Of a stretch of 39,783 bases of DNA, positions 10,289 through 20,615 are shown piece by piece. The notes under the pieces are model-generated. The model saw only the letters and a program-made list of their open reading frames with translations. It was not told the DNA's origin and did not search any database. Origin of the DNA: Krasilnikovozyma curviuscula. Its lineage: Eukaryota > Basidiomycota > Tremellomycetes > Cystofilobasidiales > Mrakiaceae. The stretch covers positions 1 to 39,783 of the forward strand of contig MVAQ01000205.1 in NCBI GenBank assembly GCA_014825775.1, read 5' to 3'. Each line of letters starts with the position of its first letter. Within the stretch, counting starts at the first letter, position 1. The translations under genes and the position numbers were made by a program.

Positions 10289-13069
10289 TCACAACCTCGT
10301 CTTTCTCCGTCTCATACTCACACCATGCCGAGATGCCGAACGAGGTTGAGAGTGAGAATTCTAGCAAATTAACCAGCCTTTCAGCCTTCGAAAAAAGACT
10401 CTACTAATGGAGACCGAGAACCTCAGGGAAAACACTCACCCGTCTGAGTCCTCTCGTCAATCTTGTGTGGATAACACTTCTTCCAAGAGATGCCATCTGA
10501 GGCGCCAGTTGTCCAAAAAGGATGATGAAGACGAGGACTGCAATTACTGGACCAGTGATCTAATAAAAATGGTGTGAATGCTTATTTAATGGCCTGGTGG
10601 AGAGAGAAACTAGCAGCAAAATCTCACCTTCCAGAAGAACGAGATCGAGCCGCTTTGATTGCCGCCAGAGGGATCCACACCCGTTGGAAACACGCCAATC
10701 TCGGGGAATATTTGAAAGTTCATACCAAAGTATCCCTGGGAGTATTTAAATGTAAGAATATGCTCGGAGGGAAAGAAGCAAGAGAACCAAGAAATATTCA
10801 CAGTCAAGAAACCCAGCGGAAGGAAGATGATGGTAATGAAAGTAAGCCATTTCATGCTCTCATTGCTACAGAAAGAAAAAAATGAGAGGTTAGAGATGAC
10901 GACAGAAAAACAGGACTAAAGAGGGGACTACCTTGAGAACGACAGCGAGTTGAAAATGAAATCAACGATACCGCTCGCCATGCTCGCGAACATCTCAAGC
11001 GACGACAAGCATGAGTCAATATGATCCTGTACATCTGCCAGGTACACTTTGCAGTCCCTCGAAAGGTAACCCTTCTGCCATCGGTTGTAGGTCTTGCCAG
11101 GGCCGGATTTGGACTTAGGCGCTGTTGGTGCATCGATCTCTTGCCCATCCTCGTCATAGGTTGCTGATTGACGAGCCAGAAGAGTGCGTTCATCATCGTG
11201 ATGTCGTAAGTTCATAATTAGACTGTGGAACCCGACGCCAAAAAAAATCAGTGTCGCTGAGAGTCTTCAGGCGTGAAATTTGAGGAGAATACTCACGCTT
11301 GTAGTGGGGTGAGCGTCCGTTTGAGCATTGTTAGCTGAGATGACATGACGTGAAGATGGCGCACCGCCCCTGTCCCAGGCTTGACTAACGCACGGCCTTC
11401 GAGAATATCGAGCTGCTTCCTAAACTCTTCGACAACAACCAAGCATTGGTCGACAGCTGAATCAAGGATGGCCTGCAGGAGCATCGACGGGTCTTCTGTC
11501 CTCCGCAGCATTGTGTTGGGTGTAGAGAGCCGCTCGAAGATAGACCGACAAATCTTGCTGCCGTCCGCGGAGAAAAAGGTCAAGATGTCGCCGCTTGGCA
11601 ATAGGAAGACGGAGAGAAGTTGACGTTCGATCGCTACCTATCAAGTGGGTGGTTAATCCAAATGGATGTGTCAGACAAGCTGCACTTGAACTGGGATTGT
11701 AAAACGATAGCTCACCCTGTATTGCTTTGTCAATCCAATGACGACGTCTCGAGCTGTTAGATCTTGGTCTAGCACACCTCCATTTGCATCCTCCTCCCCA
11801 TCATCTTCAGCATCCGACTTGACATCCTTAACAGACTTCCTCTTAAAGCCACCGACGTTATCCTCTTCATCGAGCGCGCCACTCCCAGACAGAGCCGCGA
11901 GAGTTGCGCCCTGTCCGAATCCTAGGTACTCGAAGAACTTCTTAACGGGGTTTACTTTGCTGTGTTGGTAGCTAGGTTGGACTTCTGGAGGACAGAGCTC
12001 ATGAAGAAGTAGTCGCACGAAGAGTTGATCGGAGTACCAATCGGCTGAAACACAGAGGGTGGGTTAGCTTCTAGTTTAATCGGTAAGGCAGGCCATGAAA
12101 TCAAGAGGCCAGACCTTTCGAATGAGAATGAGAGCTATAGGAAAGAGCGTCTTCAAGAGCGAGAGGACTATGGAGAGGTGTCGAAAATAGTTTAACCTGG
12201 AACTGCACAACTACAGTGATCGAGTACTCACTGTAGTCCATATTTGAGAGCCAGCTTCCTGATAACCGGCCAATTGAGACCAGAAACATTGATCCACCTA
12301 GCAGCTGACCATTCAGGTTTCTTCTCTCCTTCAATCCACTCTAAAAATTCAACTTCGTCAAACTCCCTGATGATGCAGTGCGTCGCACTGTAGTCGACTG
12401 CATGCACTTTCGCAGAGGCATCCATCCCAGGGTACTCCGTCACTTCGTTGGCATCCACACCTGGCTCCATACCTGCGGCTGAGGAAGCCCAGTTGAAGGT
12501 GCTCGATTTGGAGGAGACGTGTCGGACCGCTTCGAGACGCTTGACCGCTGCTCTCAGTCGCGGCGCGTATTCTGCTCAGTTAACAAACGGAGGTAGAGTT
12601 GTTAGGAAAGTTAGTTTGCGTGGGAGTGCGAAGATGGCGAGTTAATGAAGAGCAAAGCCAAAATGGCGTCGTTGGGTGTTAGTGTTGCGAGCGAGACACT
12701 CAAAACTAGCCGACAGTACCACTCACTTGACCCCACGGAAGCTCCAGTGATATTTTGAGAATCATCAAAAGGAGGGTGGAGATCTGAGATGTTGAGGTTT
12801 GGAGGTGTCGGTCGGGAAGAGAATCCATTGGTGGTCGATCTACCCAAAGTATCTCCCTCCAGAGCATCTCTATCCTGTTCATCCTCAACAGCTTCGTCAA
12901 CCCCCATTCCCCGCAACTGACTCCTGATACTGTCTCTGTCTTCGTTCGACGAGTTGCGACCGTCCTGCTCGGAGAACTGTTCAGAATGCAGGGAATCGGG
13001 ACGAGACGATCGAGCTGGAATCGAGGAGCTGTGGACATGGTTCATTGCTGTTGGTAATATGGGAGCCAT
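10289..13069 (-). CDS. CorA-type magnesium transporter (Alr1/Mnr2-like)
   Basis: CorA-family divalent cation channel, in fungi the plasma-membrane (Alr) or vacuolar (Mnr2) magnesium transporter, active as a pentamer. Ten exons (13069-12727, 12571-12232, 12167-12115, 12044-11716, 11637-11297, 11222-10932, 10865-10802, 10735-10628, 10559-10440, 10360-10289) give 686 residues. The long cytosolic N-terminus includes ALKYGLHPLALEDAL, the usual CorA motif, which is restored only by the splice at 12232/12167. The pore signature YFGMNF with intact Gly-Met-Asn sits at about residues 591-593, just after TM1 (KWLTFITIIFLPLGFL). TM2 is ITGPVIAVLVFIILFG. Between the CorA motif and the pore is an acidic insert (SDAEDDGEED). 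The short tail is basic. A 5' UTR intron at 13081-13175 (GTATGT..CTAG) is plausible. Confidence 0.93.
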
Positions 13070-14548
13070 GTTGGTTTAAGCTAGTGATGGGAAAAGCAAA
13101 TATGGAGAGAAAGGTCAAGATACACAAGTCGGAACGTTTTTGTGTCATAGCTGGAAACTGAGTAGGACAACATACAATTTCTTTACCAGATTGATCTTGG
13201 TTGGACAATGAGGAGAGTTTGAGGCTGTAACAAGGGAAGAAGCTGTACAAACGAGTCCAACCGACCTTTTAGCAAGGGAGAAGGCGCGCACTCAGCGACT
13301 CCACAGATAGTTTCCCGAGAAACGAGATTCAGCAACCCAGCTCTGTTAAGAGATGTGAGGGTATACAATCAGAGTCCTTTGGTTGCAGTAAAGGGAGGGT
13401 AGAGAGACCAAGGGAGAATAAAACACTCCTAAAATAAACAGGTGCAGGGAATCAGCCTCCTGCGACCTGGTAACAGGCTACAGCTATCTTGCTCGTAGCT
13501 CAACTCACCAAGGATATATTGTTTCAGATTGCTGACTTGGCCAATGAGCTTCTGTAGATTGCAAGTGGCTTGGGGGCTACGGAAGGAAGCCTTGGAAACA
13601 AATGATTCCAGGCTTCGCCTCGAGCTGCATCGCCACGCAAAGAATGGGAACAAATAGAAGGGAATAAGATCAAGAGGGGTTACAGATGTATTGATGCTAC
13701 AAGAAAGGTATGAAAATCAAAGTGATGAACAGGATACAAGAAGTTCCCGGTCGACTTCTTAAACTTGTTTTTCTCAGATCTATCTCTTGTTCATCTGAAT
13801 TTGATGGCCTGTGGAAGAGTGAAGGTGACATTCACATCTTTAGCCAGAACCTCTTGTTACTGTTGCTTCTGTTCTAAGCATAGGGGTCATCTCTAGTAGA
13901 GACGAGGTTGGTTGAGCTTCAGCTAACGTCAATACGATCTCCCTTTCCACTCAAGGCGTCACCTAACTAAACTGATCTGTCTCAAGAAATACCAAGAAAA
14001 ACCAAACAGATTAAAGGTAAGCCAAATTCTTGTTGGAATGTTGATAGGAGTACCACCGGGAATCCATTCCTCATGTTCGAAGAGGTTTCAAATCTAAAGA
14101 AAATCAAATCAGAGGGGGTGAGATCAGGGCAACGTTATAGACCGAAGGTTGCATTTTCAACCTGACCTAATCTTTTGACTTTATTATCCAACTTGTACTC
14201 CGATAGGATCAAAGGAAAGGAAAGTGGTCTTTACTGGTGAGTGGAGATGTGGTGAAAGGAGGGATCCGATGCGACGGGTCTGAGTTTTTAGCAGAGATTG
14301 GCAGAGATAACCTCGGTTGTGACAGACTGTTGGTAAGTGTTCCTATCACGACTACAGAGGAGCAATTCAACTCCATTCGGCAATCCATCGCAAGAGAGAA
14401 CCACAAAAATCAAAACAACCTGGGCCAAAATGGACAGCTCGTGGCGTTGACCCTTCAAAATCTTCCTCCTGCAATCCACACAGGTGCTCTCGAACAGCAT
14501 CCTCCAAATCCGCACCACTCCTAACCCCATTTCATAACCTTATCAGCC
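13070..14548. other. Long divergent non-coding region between the CorA and DUF2423 genes
   Basis: At 1.48 kb this is the longest stretch without a gene. Reading frames here are short and show no family motif. It probably holds two promoters and long 5' UTRs: a candidate CorA UTR intron at 13081-13175 (minus) and a candidate DUF2423 UTR intron at 14333-14483 (plus, GTAAGT..CACAG). Whether a non-coding transcript lies in the middle cannot be told from sequence. Confidence 0.5.
14333..14483 (+). other. Candidate 5' UTR intron of the DUF2423 gene
   Basis: A strong GTAAGT donor at 14333 pairs with a pyrimidine-rich acceptor ending CCACACAG at 14483, 65 bases before the start codon at 14549. Size and borders match introns elsewhere in the window. 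It is a prediction only. Confidence 0.4.
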
Positions 14549-15490
14549 ATGGCCAAATCAATGCGATCCAAAGTGAAGAAGACGGCTCGAAGGCTCAAGA
14601 GGGAAGAGGGTACTTACGCAGTGCACGACGCCGCTCGAGTCGCTAGGTTGAACACCAAGCTGCTCAAGAACAACTCTTCGAAAGACGAGATTGCTACTTC
14701 TGCTTCTGCAGAGGACAAGGAGGGGGAGGAAGTCGAGGAGGAAGTTGGTGAGTTTGCTCTTCGTGGTCGAAAATTTCTTGAGGAGCTATTAGAGAGATGG
14801 TGTGGGTGCTGGGCAACACAACAAGAGAGGAGTCTTCTTGATAAGGCACTGGTGTCATTTTATTAGACTTCGAAGTGAGGAAGGGGGGGATATTGCTGGA
14901 ATAGCTATGTTCGACGGTGCGAAATTGGCTTCGAGCAGCCACTGGCGAACAGCTTTCCCCCTCGACATCTACTCGTGCTGAGGGGGTTTTACATGAAGCA
15001 CAATTTCAATTGATTTGAGAAATGGGCGGATGGGTGCATGAGTGGATGAGAATTTCCTTTCACCCTCCCTTAAACATGCCCTCTGTCGCATTCTAGACCA
15101 GCCAGTTGCACCATTTGTTGTTGTACCATCGATGCTTCAAACCCCGACTATGGGTGATTTCTTTTTACTGACATTTTTCATTTAATCTACTGTACTAGTT
15201 GCTGAAGGAGAAGATGCCGATGCTGCCATGGCTCCTGCTGCACCAGCTAAGATCTCTACCTCTGGTGTAAGTTCTCTTCAACGATCATTTAATGCCCAAG
15301 CTACCCCCCATTCTTTGCTGAACACTGACGTACAATTCTGTCCTTTTTTCATATACAGCCCCGTGGAAACCGACGTGAGCTTTGGAGGGCGTCGAAAGGA
15401 ATGGCTACTCGAACGACTACCAACGGAATGAACTCGAAGGGCAAGATTATCGGTTCAAGGAAAGCCGGTAGACCATCTAGACGTCGTTAA
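14549..15490 (+). CDS. DUF2423 small basic protein (LLP/YBL028C-like)
   Basis: Short, very basic protein of the DUF2423 family, whose yeast member YBL028C and animal member LLP are nucleolar and linked to ribosome biogenesis. Three exons (14549-14747, 15199-15266, 15359-15490) give 132 residues. The N-terminus MAKSMRSKVKKTARR is the family signature. A middle segment is acidic (EDKEGEEVEEEV), and the C-terminus is again basic, with RGNRRELWRASKGMA and a final RKAGRPSRRR that looks like a nuclear or nucleolar signal. The first intron is long for this window, about 450 bases. I see no catalytic motif, in keeping with an RNA-binding assembly role. Confidence 0.88.
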
Positions 15491-16005
15491 GGTTAGCATG
15501 TTCGTAGAGAAATGTGATGTAGAAATGGGTATGGAGGAACGGGTGGGTTGTTTGTATCAGTTTGTCGTGTACGATCCGTGGATATACCCCCTCTTTTTCG
15601 CATGGTTTACGGCTATCTTCATTGATATCAAAGCTGGCAGCGCTCTCTCCTTTTTCGAAAGTTTGAAAAGAGAGATGAAATCTCACTAGGGCTGCAGTGG
15701 TGCTTAGGTTTGGCTATCGCAAACTGGCCCGAAAGCAAAGGAGTGGCGCCAAGGTGGTTAGTCTAATCACCGTTTCGATAGCAAAGGTACAAATTGGATA
15801 CTTGCGGACTCACTAGGATTACCAGAGTAACTTGCAATGTTGAAAGTCTCTGGGAGCACCAAAAATTTTGTCGAGAATTTTTCCCGACGCTATCTGATTA
15901 TGAGTCTCGCCAAAAATCGTTTTTGCCTATCGACCCTTTTCTTCCGTCGAACTCCCACCCAGCCCACGACCCAGCCGCCAAACGCCCCCCGTTTTCCTCT
16001 GCAGG
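15491..16005 (+). promoter_or_regulatory. Upstream region of the HapX-like gene
   Basis: The 515 bases before the bZIP gene include ATCTGATTA at 15892-15900, one base from the ATCWGATAA site bound by fungal iron-sensing GATA factors (SreA type), about 106 bases before the ATG. An ATTGG (inverted CCAAT) followed directly by ATA lies near 15793. A pyrimidine run ending CTGCAG just before the ATG could be a 5' UTR intron acceptor. Regulatory use is inferred. Confidence 0.35.
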
Positions 16006-18014
16006 ATGGCAGCTCCTGTCATCAGAATGAGAGACGAGTCTTCTTCTACGGGCCAGATTTTTGCTCTCCCATCTAAACAGTATGTTCTGCCAGCTCGTCC
16101 CAAACCAGGTCGAAAGCCCACAATCAAGAAGGCACCTGCCCCCGTCGCCGCTGCTGAGATTACACCTGACTCCCCTGGGGCTGAGTCTGAGGAAGGAGGA
16201 GATTTTGCTGGGGGAGGTGGTGGGAAGGGCAAAGGAAAGAATAGGCTTGCTCAGAAAGGTTCGTTCTGTCATTTGGCCCGCATTTTTCCCAAGCGCAGAC
16301 GCCTTCCTTCACGTTGCTGACTATTGGAACTTTCCGTCACTGCACTTATTTCGCTGCTTCGGCGCATAATCCTAATAGCATTCAGAGAGAGGAAGAACGA
16401 CTATGTTGCTGAGTTGGAGGAACGAATCAGACAATGTGAGTATTCAAAAGATATTCTGAGCGCAGGCTAGTGCCAAGCAGGGCCGACTTGAGCTCCTCAT
16501 TTTTGTTCACTTCGCCATTTTACGTTCAAAATCAGAGAGAATACTAATTCCACTTCGTTTCATCGTTGTTTGTACAGATGAGGCCAACGAGGTAGGTTCA
16601 ACGAGAGCATGTTTCCCCTGTTCTCTTTTGCTGAGGTTACGGCAATATAACCGAGACTGACTTCTTTCTCTTTGCTTGCTTTTACATTACTTTCTTTTCC
16701 TAGGTCGAAAAATCTCTTGCTTTACAGACCCTTTCTCGTCGACTTAAGGCAGAGAATACGAAGCTTCTAGCCGACAACGCTGCTCTGAAAGCTCGTGTCA
16801 CTGAACTTGAGGTTTCTTCAGGTGGTGATCCCCCTTCAGCTTCGTCAAGCACTTCAACGTCGTCAACAAGAAGAATCTCGAAGCAGTCGAAGGTTGAGAA
16901 TGCCGCTTCACCAATCAGTATTGGAATTCCTTCTCCTTCTTCTTCTCACCATTCAAATTCTCCACCGTCATACCACTCCTCCTTCTCCAACCACGGTAAT
17001 CCTCAGAATCCTTCACTGTCAGCTCCACTTCCCTCGACATCACCTCGCAATCACCACCACAACTATACACATTCGTCGGCCGCCTCCAGTTCCTCTTCCT
17101 CTCTTCCGCCAGCATGGTCGACTTCCAACGCCGTCGAGTTTGACGTCGCCCCCACCAACAACGAATTTACACACTGTGGTTTCTGCCCCGCAGAAGGCAC
17201 TGACGAGGGTTGTGTCTGCAAAGAGATCCAAAGCCTCCCGCCCCCAGCTCCAGCGGGTACAGCGACAACGCTGTCGAGTACGAAACAACACTTCTTTGGA
17301 ATCGAACCCACCGCTGCCAACGGAGGCGCTCAGCCACTCCGAAAGCGTCAAAAGACGACTGTTACAACGATCAAGAAGGCGCTGTGGGAGACAACGCCGT
17401 TGGTGCCTGAATGCACGGGCGACCCATCCAACTGCGCGGCGTGTGCCAACGATAAAGCCGGCCAGGAATTTTGTGAGACTCTGAAACTCGTTGAGGAGAG
17501 AGAGCCGTGTGAAAACTGTGACTGTGGATTGGCAGACTTGGTCAAGGCAAGCAAGGAGATTTCTGAGAGGGAGAGTGGGAAGAAAGTGAGCGCTGCTGAA
17601 GCTTGGAGACAATTCAGAGTAAGCTTTTTTCTCGTTTCGTTGATGTTTGAATTTCGGGTATTCCGATTGGTGCTGACCATGACGCGCTTTCTGTAAACAC
17701 CTCAGGCTCACCCAAACATCACGACGGCTAACCTGTCACTACTCGCAGATGTTATCACCCGACGACCCAACTGTAACACATCCAACATACCCTTCGTCTC
17801 ATCTCCGCTCTCGACATCTTCAATTACGTCGTCCTCTCTTGTGCAAGAAGCACGCATCTCCTCTTCGGGTGGTCCGCGCATCTCTGGTAGGGGTAGAGGA
17901 TTTCAGATCGAGGCTGAGGGTGTCAAGAGAGGACTAGAGATGCTGGATCATGCGGGCGAGATTGGGTTAAAGAGAAAGAGGAATGAAAGTGGGGCGGAGA
18001 TGATGACTTCCTAA
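16006..18014 (+). CDS. hapX: HapX-like bZIP iron regulator
   Basis: HapX proteins bind the CCAAT-binding complex and switch iron-using and iron-uptake genes according to iron level. Five exons (16006-16258, 16379-16435, 16578-16591, 16704-17618, 17706-18014) give 515 residues; exon 3 is only 14 bases. The Hap4-like complex-binding motif YVLPARPKPGRKP lies at residues 26-38. The basic region NRLAQKAFRERK (from residue 79) fits the fungal N-x-x-A-Q-x-x-F-R pattern and runs into a coiled coil to about 145. Two Cys-rich patches follow, the likely iron or iron-sulfur sensing part: HCGFCPAEGTDEGCVC near 265-281, and CTGDPSNCAACAND to CENCDC near 345-392. The rest is Ser-rich. Symbol given by architecture, not by proven orthology. 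Confidence 0.87.
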
Positions 18015-18435
18015 GATCGATCGGTCTGCGCTGTGATGTATAATGGCCTGTTTGACAACGGTGGTGTATTTTGAATGACTGTATATAATCCATATGGAAC
18101 AACACGACAACTGTATTTTTGGCTTCTGGTGTACGTTTTCCTTGAGCAGATGCGAGGTAGCAAGCAGCGTTTCTTTATGTTTCGACGCTTCCTCAGCGAA
18201 TATTTTCATTCCACAGCCTCAGCTCATTTCACTTAAATTCCATGCTGTAAGTGTTTTACTGAAGCCCATCTCCATTTCTTTGTTTCAGATTGTCGTAATC
18301 TACATCAACCGCCGTCAGTTATCACATCTCGACAGCATACCACCCCTTTCCAGAAGGTAAACAACAGATGAGATCAGATACGAGTTAACTCAGAGTATTT
18401 ACACCAAACATAACCCTGGCCCTCTCTCCTTTCCT
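18015..18435. other. Convergent 3' flanks of the HapX-like and oxidoreductase genes
   Basis: About 420 bases lie between two convergent stop codons. No protein motif or RNA gene was recognised; the stretch should contain both 3' UTRs. Confidence 0.5.
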
Positions 18436-20389
18436 TCAAGCCATCATCCAGCTCTCCGCAACGGCATGCTCATTCATAACCTTCTCCTCAAACCTCTCAT
18501 ACTGCACCATCGTTTCCTCCCTCCTCGACTTCTCAGCCGCAAACACTAGCAGATGGCTAGCGAGAATATCATCCGGCGTGACCCGGAGCTGGGACTGGTC
18601 GTTGAGCGCGACCGCTTGAACGAAGGAACGCGCAAGGCCTAGGTCTCCACCACCGTGACCACCGCCTTCATCTGACGGAGTGTGGTGCGTCTTGGTCTTC
18701 GTCGTGAAATCGAATACGTCGAAGGTTGCCATGTCGCCGACCAGTTCGCCGCGAGTGCCATGGATCCGCGTCTGGCGAGCGCAGATCGCTTCGGAGACTA
18801 CAGAGTGATACAAGATAAATTCAGATTTCAGCTTCTTTGATAAAGCAGGAGAAGTCGCAGAGATTTACAAGCAACCATAGTGAATGACGCTGTCTGTCCA
18901 TTCTTGTACTGGATGTTGACGACTTGTTGGTCGCAGACGTCATTATGTCCGTTGTAGACACATTCTCCATATGCAGTAGTCTTGATAGCTTCAGCGACAT
19001 TCTCAATGTCGACGACTGTTTCAAAAAGCAAAGCGCTGCTGTCAGATCTCACACCGAAACAGTAGAAACCAATGGAGCGCACCATCAACGAAAGCCTGTG
19101 CCCAGTGCCATTTGCTCTCCGGATTCTTCTGCACCGGTTCGAGGTAGATCTTTTTGGCACTGTAAGGGCAGTGGGGCTCAAAGTTGCAGTCGATGCACTT
19201 TGTCGCCTCACCGGCTTCCTTGGGCTTTTTGGACGGCTTGAAATGGAGTAGAGACCCAAAGGAGGAGACCTTTTCAGGAGGGTTGTCCGGGAGGTAGAAT
19301 GATAGAATATCGATGTCGCTGGTGTGGTGGTTAGTTAAGCGTCGCAAGAAGAAGAGATAAAGAGATGGCCGGGCCATCAGTAACAAGCAAAGGGCATAGT
19401 CGATTCAGAAGCCAGGATTGTGCTTACTGGCATGATTTGGCCATCAACGAGAAGGTAGTCTCTTTCTCAGAATGCCAGTTCCCACGTACAAACGAGTGTG
19501 CGAAATGCTCATGACCGACAGGTTCAAGATGCTGGCGGAGCCGCACATTAGTAGCGTGAGCTCGCGCGGATCAATCTCTCAGATAGGAGAAAGATAATCA
19601 CCTGGATGTTGATAATCTCCCCCAGTACTCCAGAGTCAATCACTTCCCTAATGGCAGCGTTGTAAGGTGAGTATCGGAGGACGTGACCAACGCCAAAGAT
19701 GATGCCCGCTTTTTTTACGTCGTCAATCAAGTGGATGCAATCTGATATGGAGGTCGCAATGGGCTTTTCACAGAGGATGTGATATCCCAAAGGAGCCAGA
19801 GCGTGGACGACTTCAGCATGCAGGTCGTCCTGCAGGGTTCAACAATCCCGTTCCACTTAGCGAGTCCATTCAGTAACAGTTCAAGTGACATAATGAACTC
19901 ACCAAAACAGCAATGACAACAGCATCAGCGATTCTTCCAGTTTTTGCAAAGTCCTTCCAGTCGGTAAACACGTTCTCCTGCGGGACTCTGGATGTTGAAG
20001 ACAGGTCGGTTAGCTCCTCATTGTGCCCTCATTAGCAACAGGTCGACTGACTGGTGCTCTTTTGCCATGACTTCTCTACGGTGTTTGCTTGGCTCTGCAA
20101 CAGCCACAACGGAGCATAGGTCAGGGTGGGAGAGGGCATATCTTGAGTGGAGACCAAGGCAGCGCGTGAGTTCTCGGCAGCTGTGGATTCACAAAGAAAA
20201 TGGGAGCGAAAGCTGATGAACTCACGAAGCATAGATTCTCTGATGATAGTAAGACAGACGAGGAACGTGACATTACCCCAGTCAGCAAAGTCAGTAAAGA
20301 TAAGGTCCCCATATTGTTGCTCGACTCACACCTCGCTGTCCAGCGCCCACGATCGCCAAGGTGACCTTCCTCTGCGCTGAAGGTGCCAT
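18436..20389 (-). CDS. Gfo/Idh/MocA-family oxidoreductase, copy A
   Basis: NAD(P)-dependent oxidoreductase of the Gfo/Idh/MocA family, which acts mainly on sugars, inositols and related polyols. Nine exons (20389-20330, 20239-20226, 20141-20052, 19987-19903, 19829-19602, 19531-19428, 19318-19083, 19015-18869, 18797-18436) give 441 residues; exon 2 has 14 bases. The Rossmann glycine loop is [13 protein letters not shown] near the start. LCEKPIA holds the conserved Glu-Lys-Pro, and SCHDIDIL holds the catalytic-type His in the usual place. An insert [18 protein letters not shown] carries three Cys, a pattern seen in a subset of bacterial members. C-terminal landmarks are RIHGTRGEL and [14 protein letters not shown]. 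It is a close paralog of the next gene and lies head to head with it. Substrate is unknown. Confidence 0.92.
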
Positions 20390-20615
20390 ATCTTCTCTTC
20401 TGAATATGAATGCAGGTAGATTGGATGAGGAGGATGGGGTTTGAGTTTACAAAACAAGCGCTTCTAATTCGCTCTAGCTGGGGCTACAACCGTTCCGCCT
20501 CTTTGACCGGTCGGTCGCCGCCGCGTTTTACCACTCACCCCGGTCATCATAGTCGTTAATGCATTATACTTCCACTCGAACCACGATTTCCTCTCATAAG
20601 CGTTTCATCTCAGCA
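20390..20615. promoter_or_regulatory. Shared bidirectional promoter of the two oxidoreductase genes
   Basis: Only 226 bases separate the two divergent start codons, so both genes must share this control region. It contains the 8-base palindrome GACCGGTC at 20505-20512, followed directly by a second GGTC, with another CCGGTC about 30 bases on, near 20540. Such spaced CGG/CCG half sites would suit a Zn2Cys6 factor; this is inference. Confidence 0.55.

Noticed and set aside
14237..14524. 95-codon plus-strand frame before the DUF2423 gene
   Set aside because: It contains a strong splice donor and acceptor fitting a UTR intron, and no protein motif.
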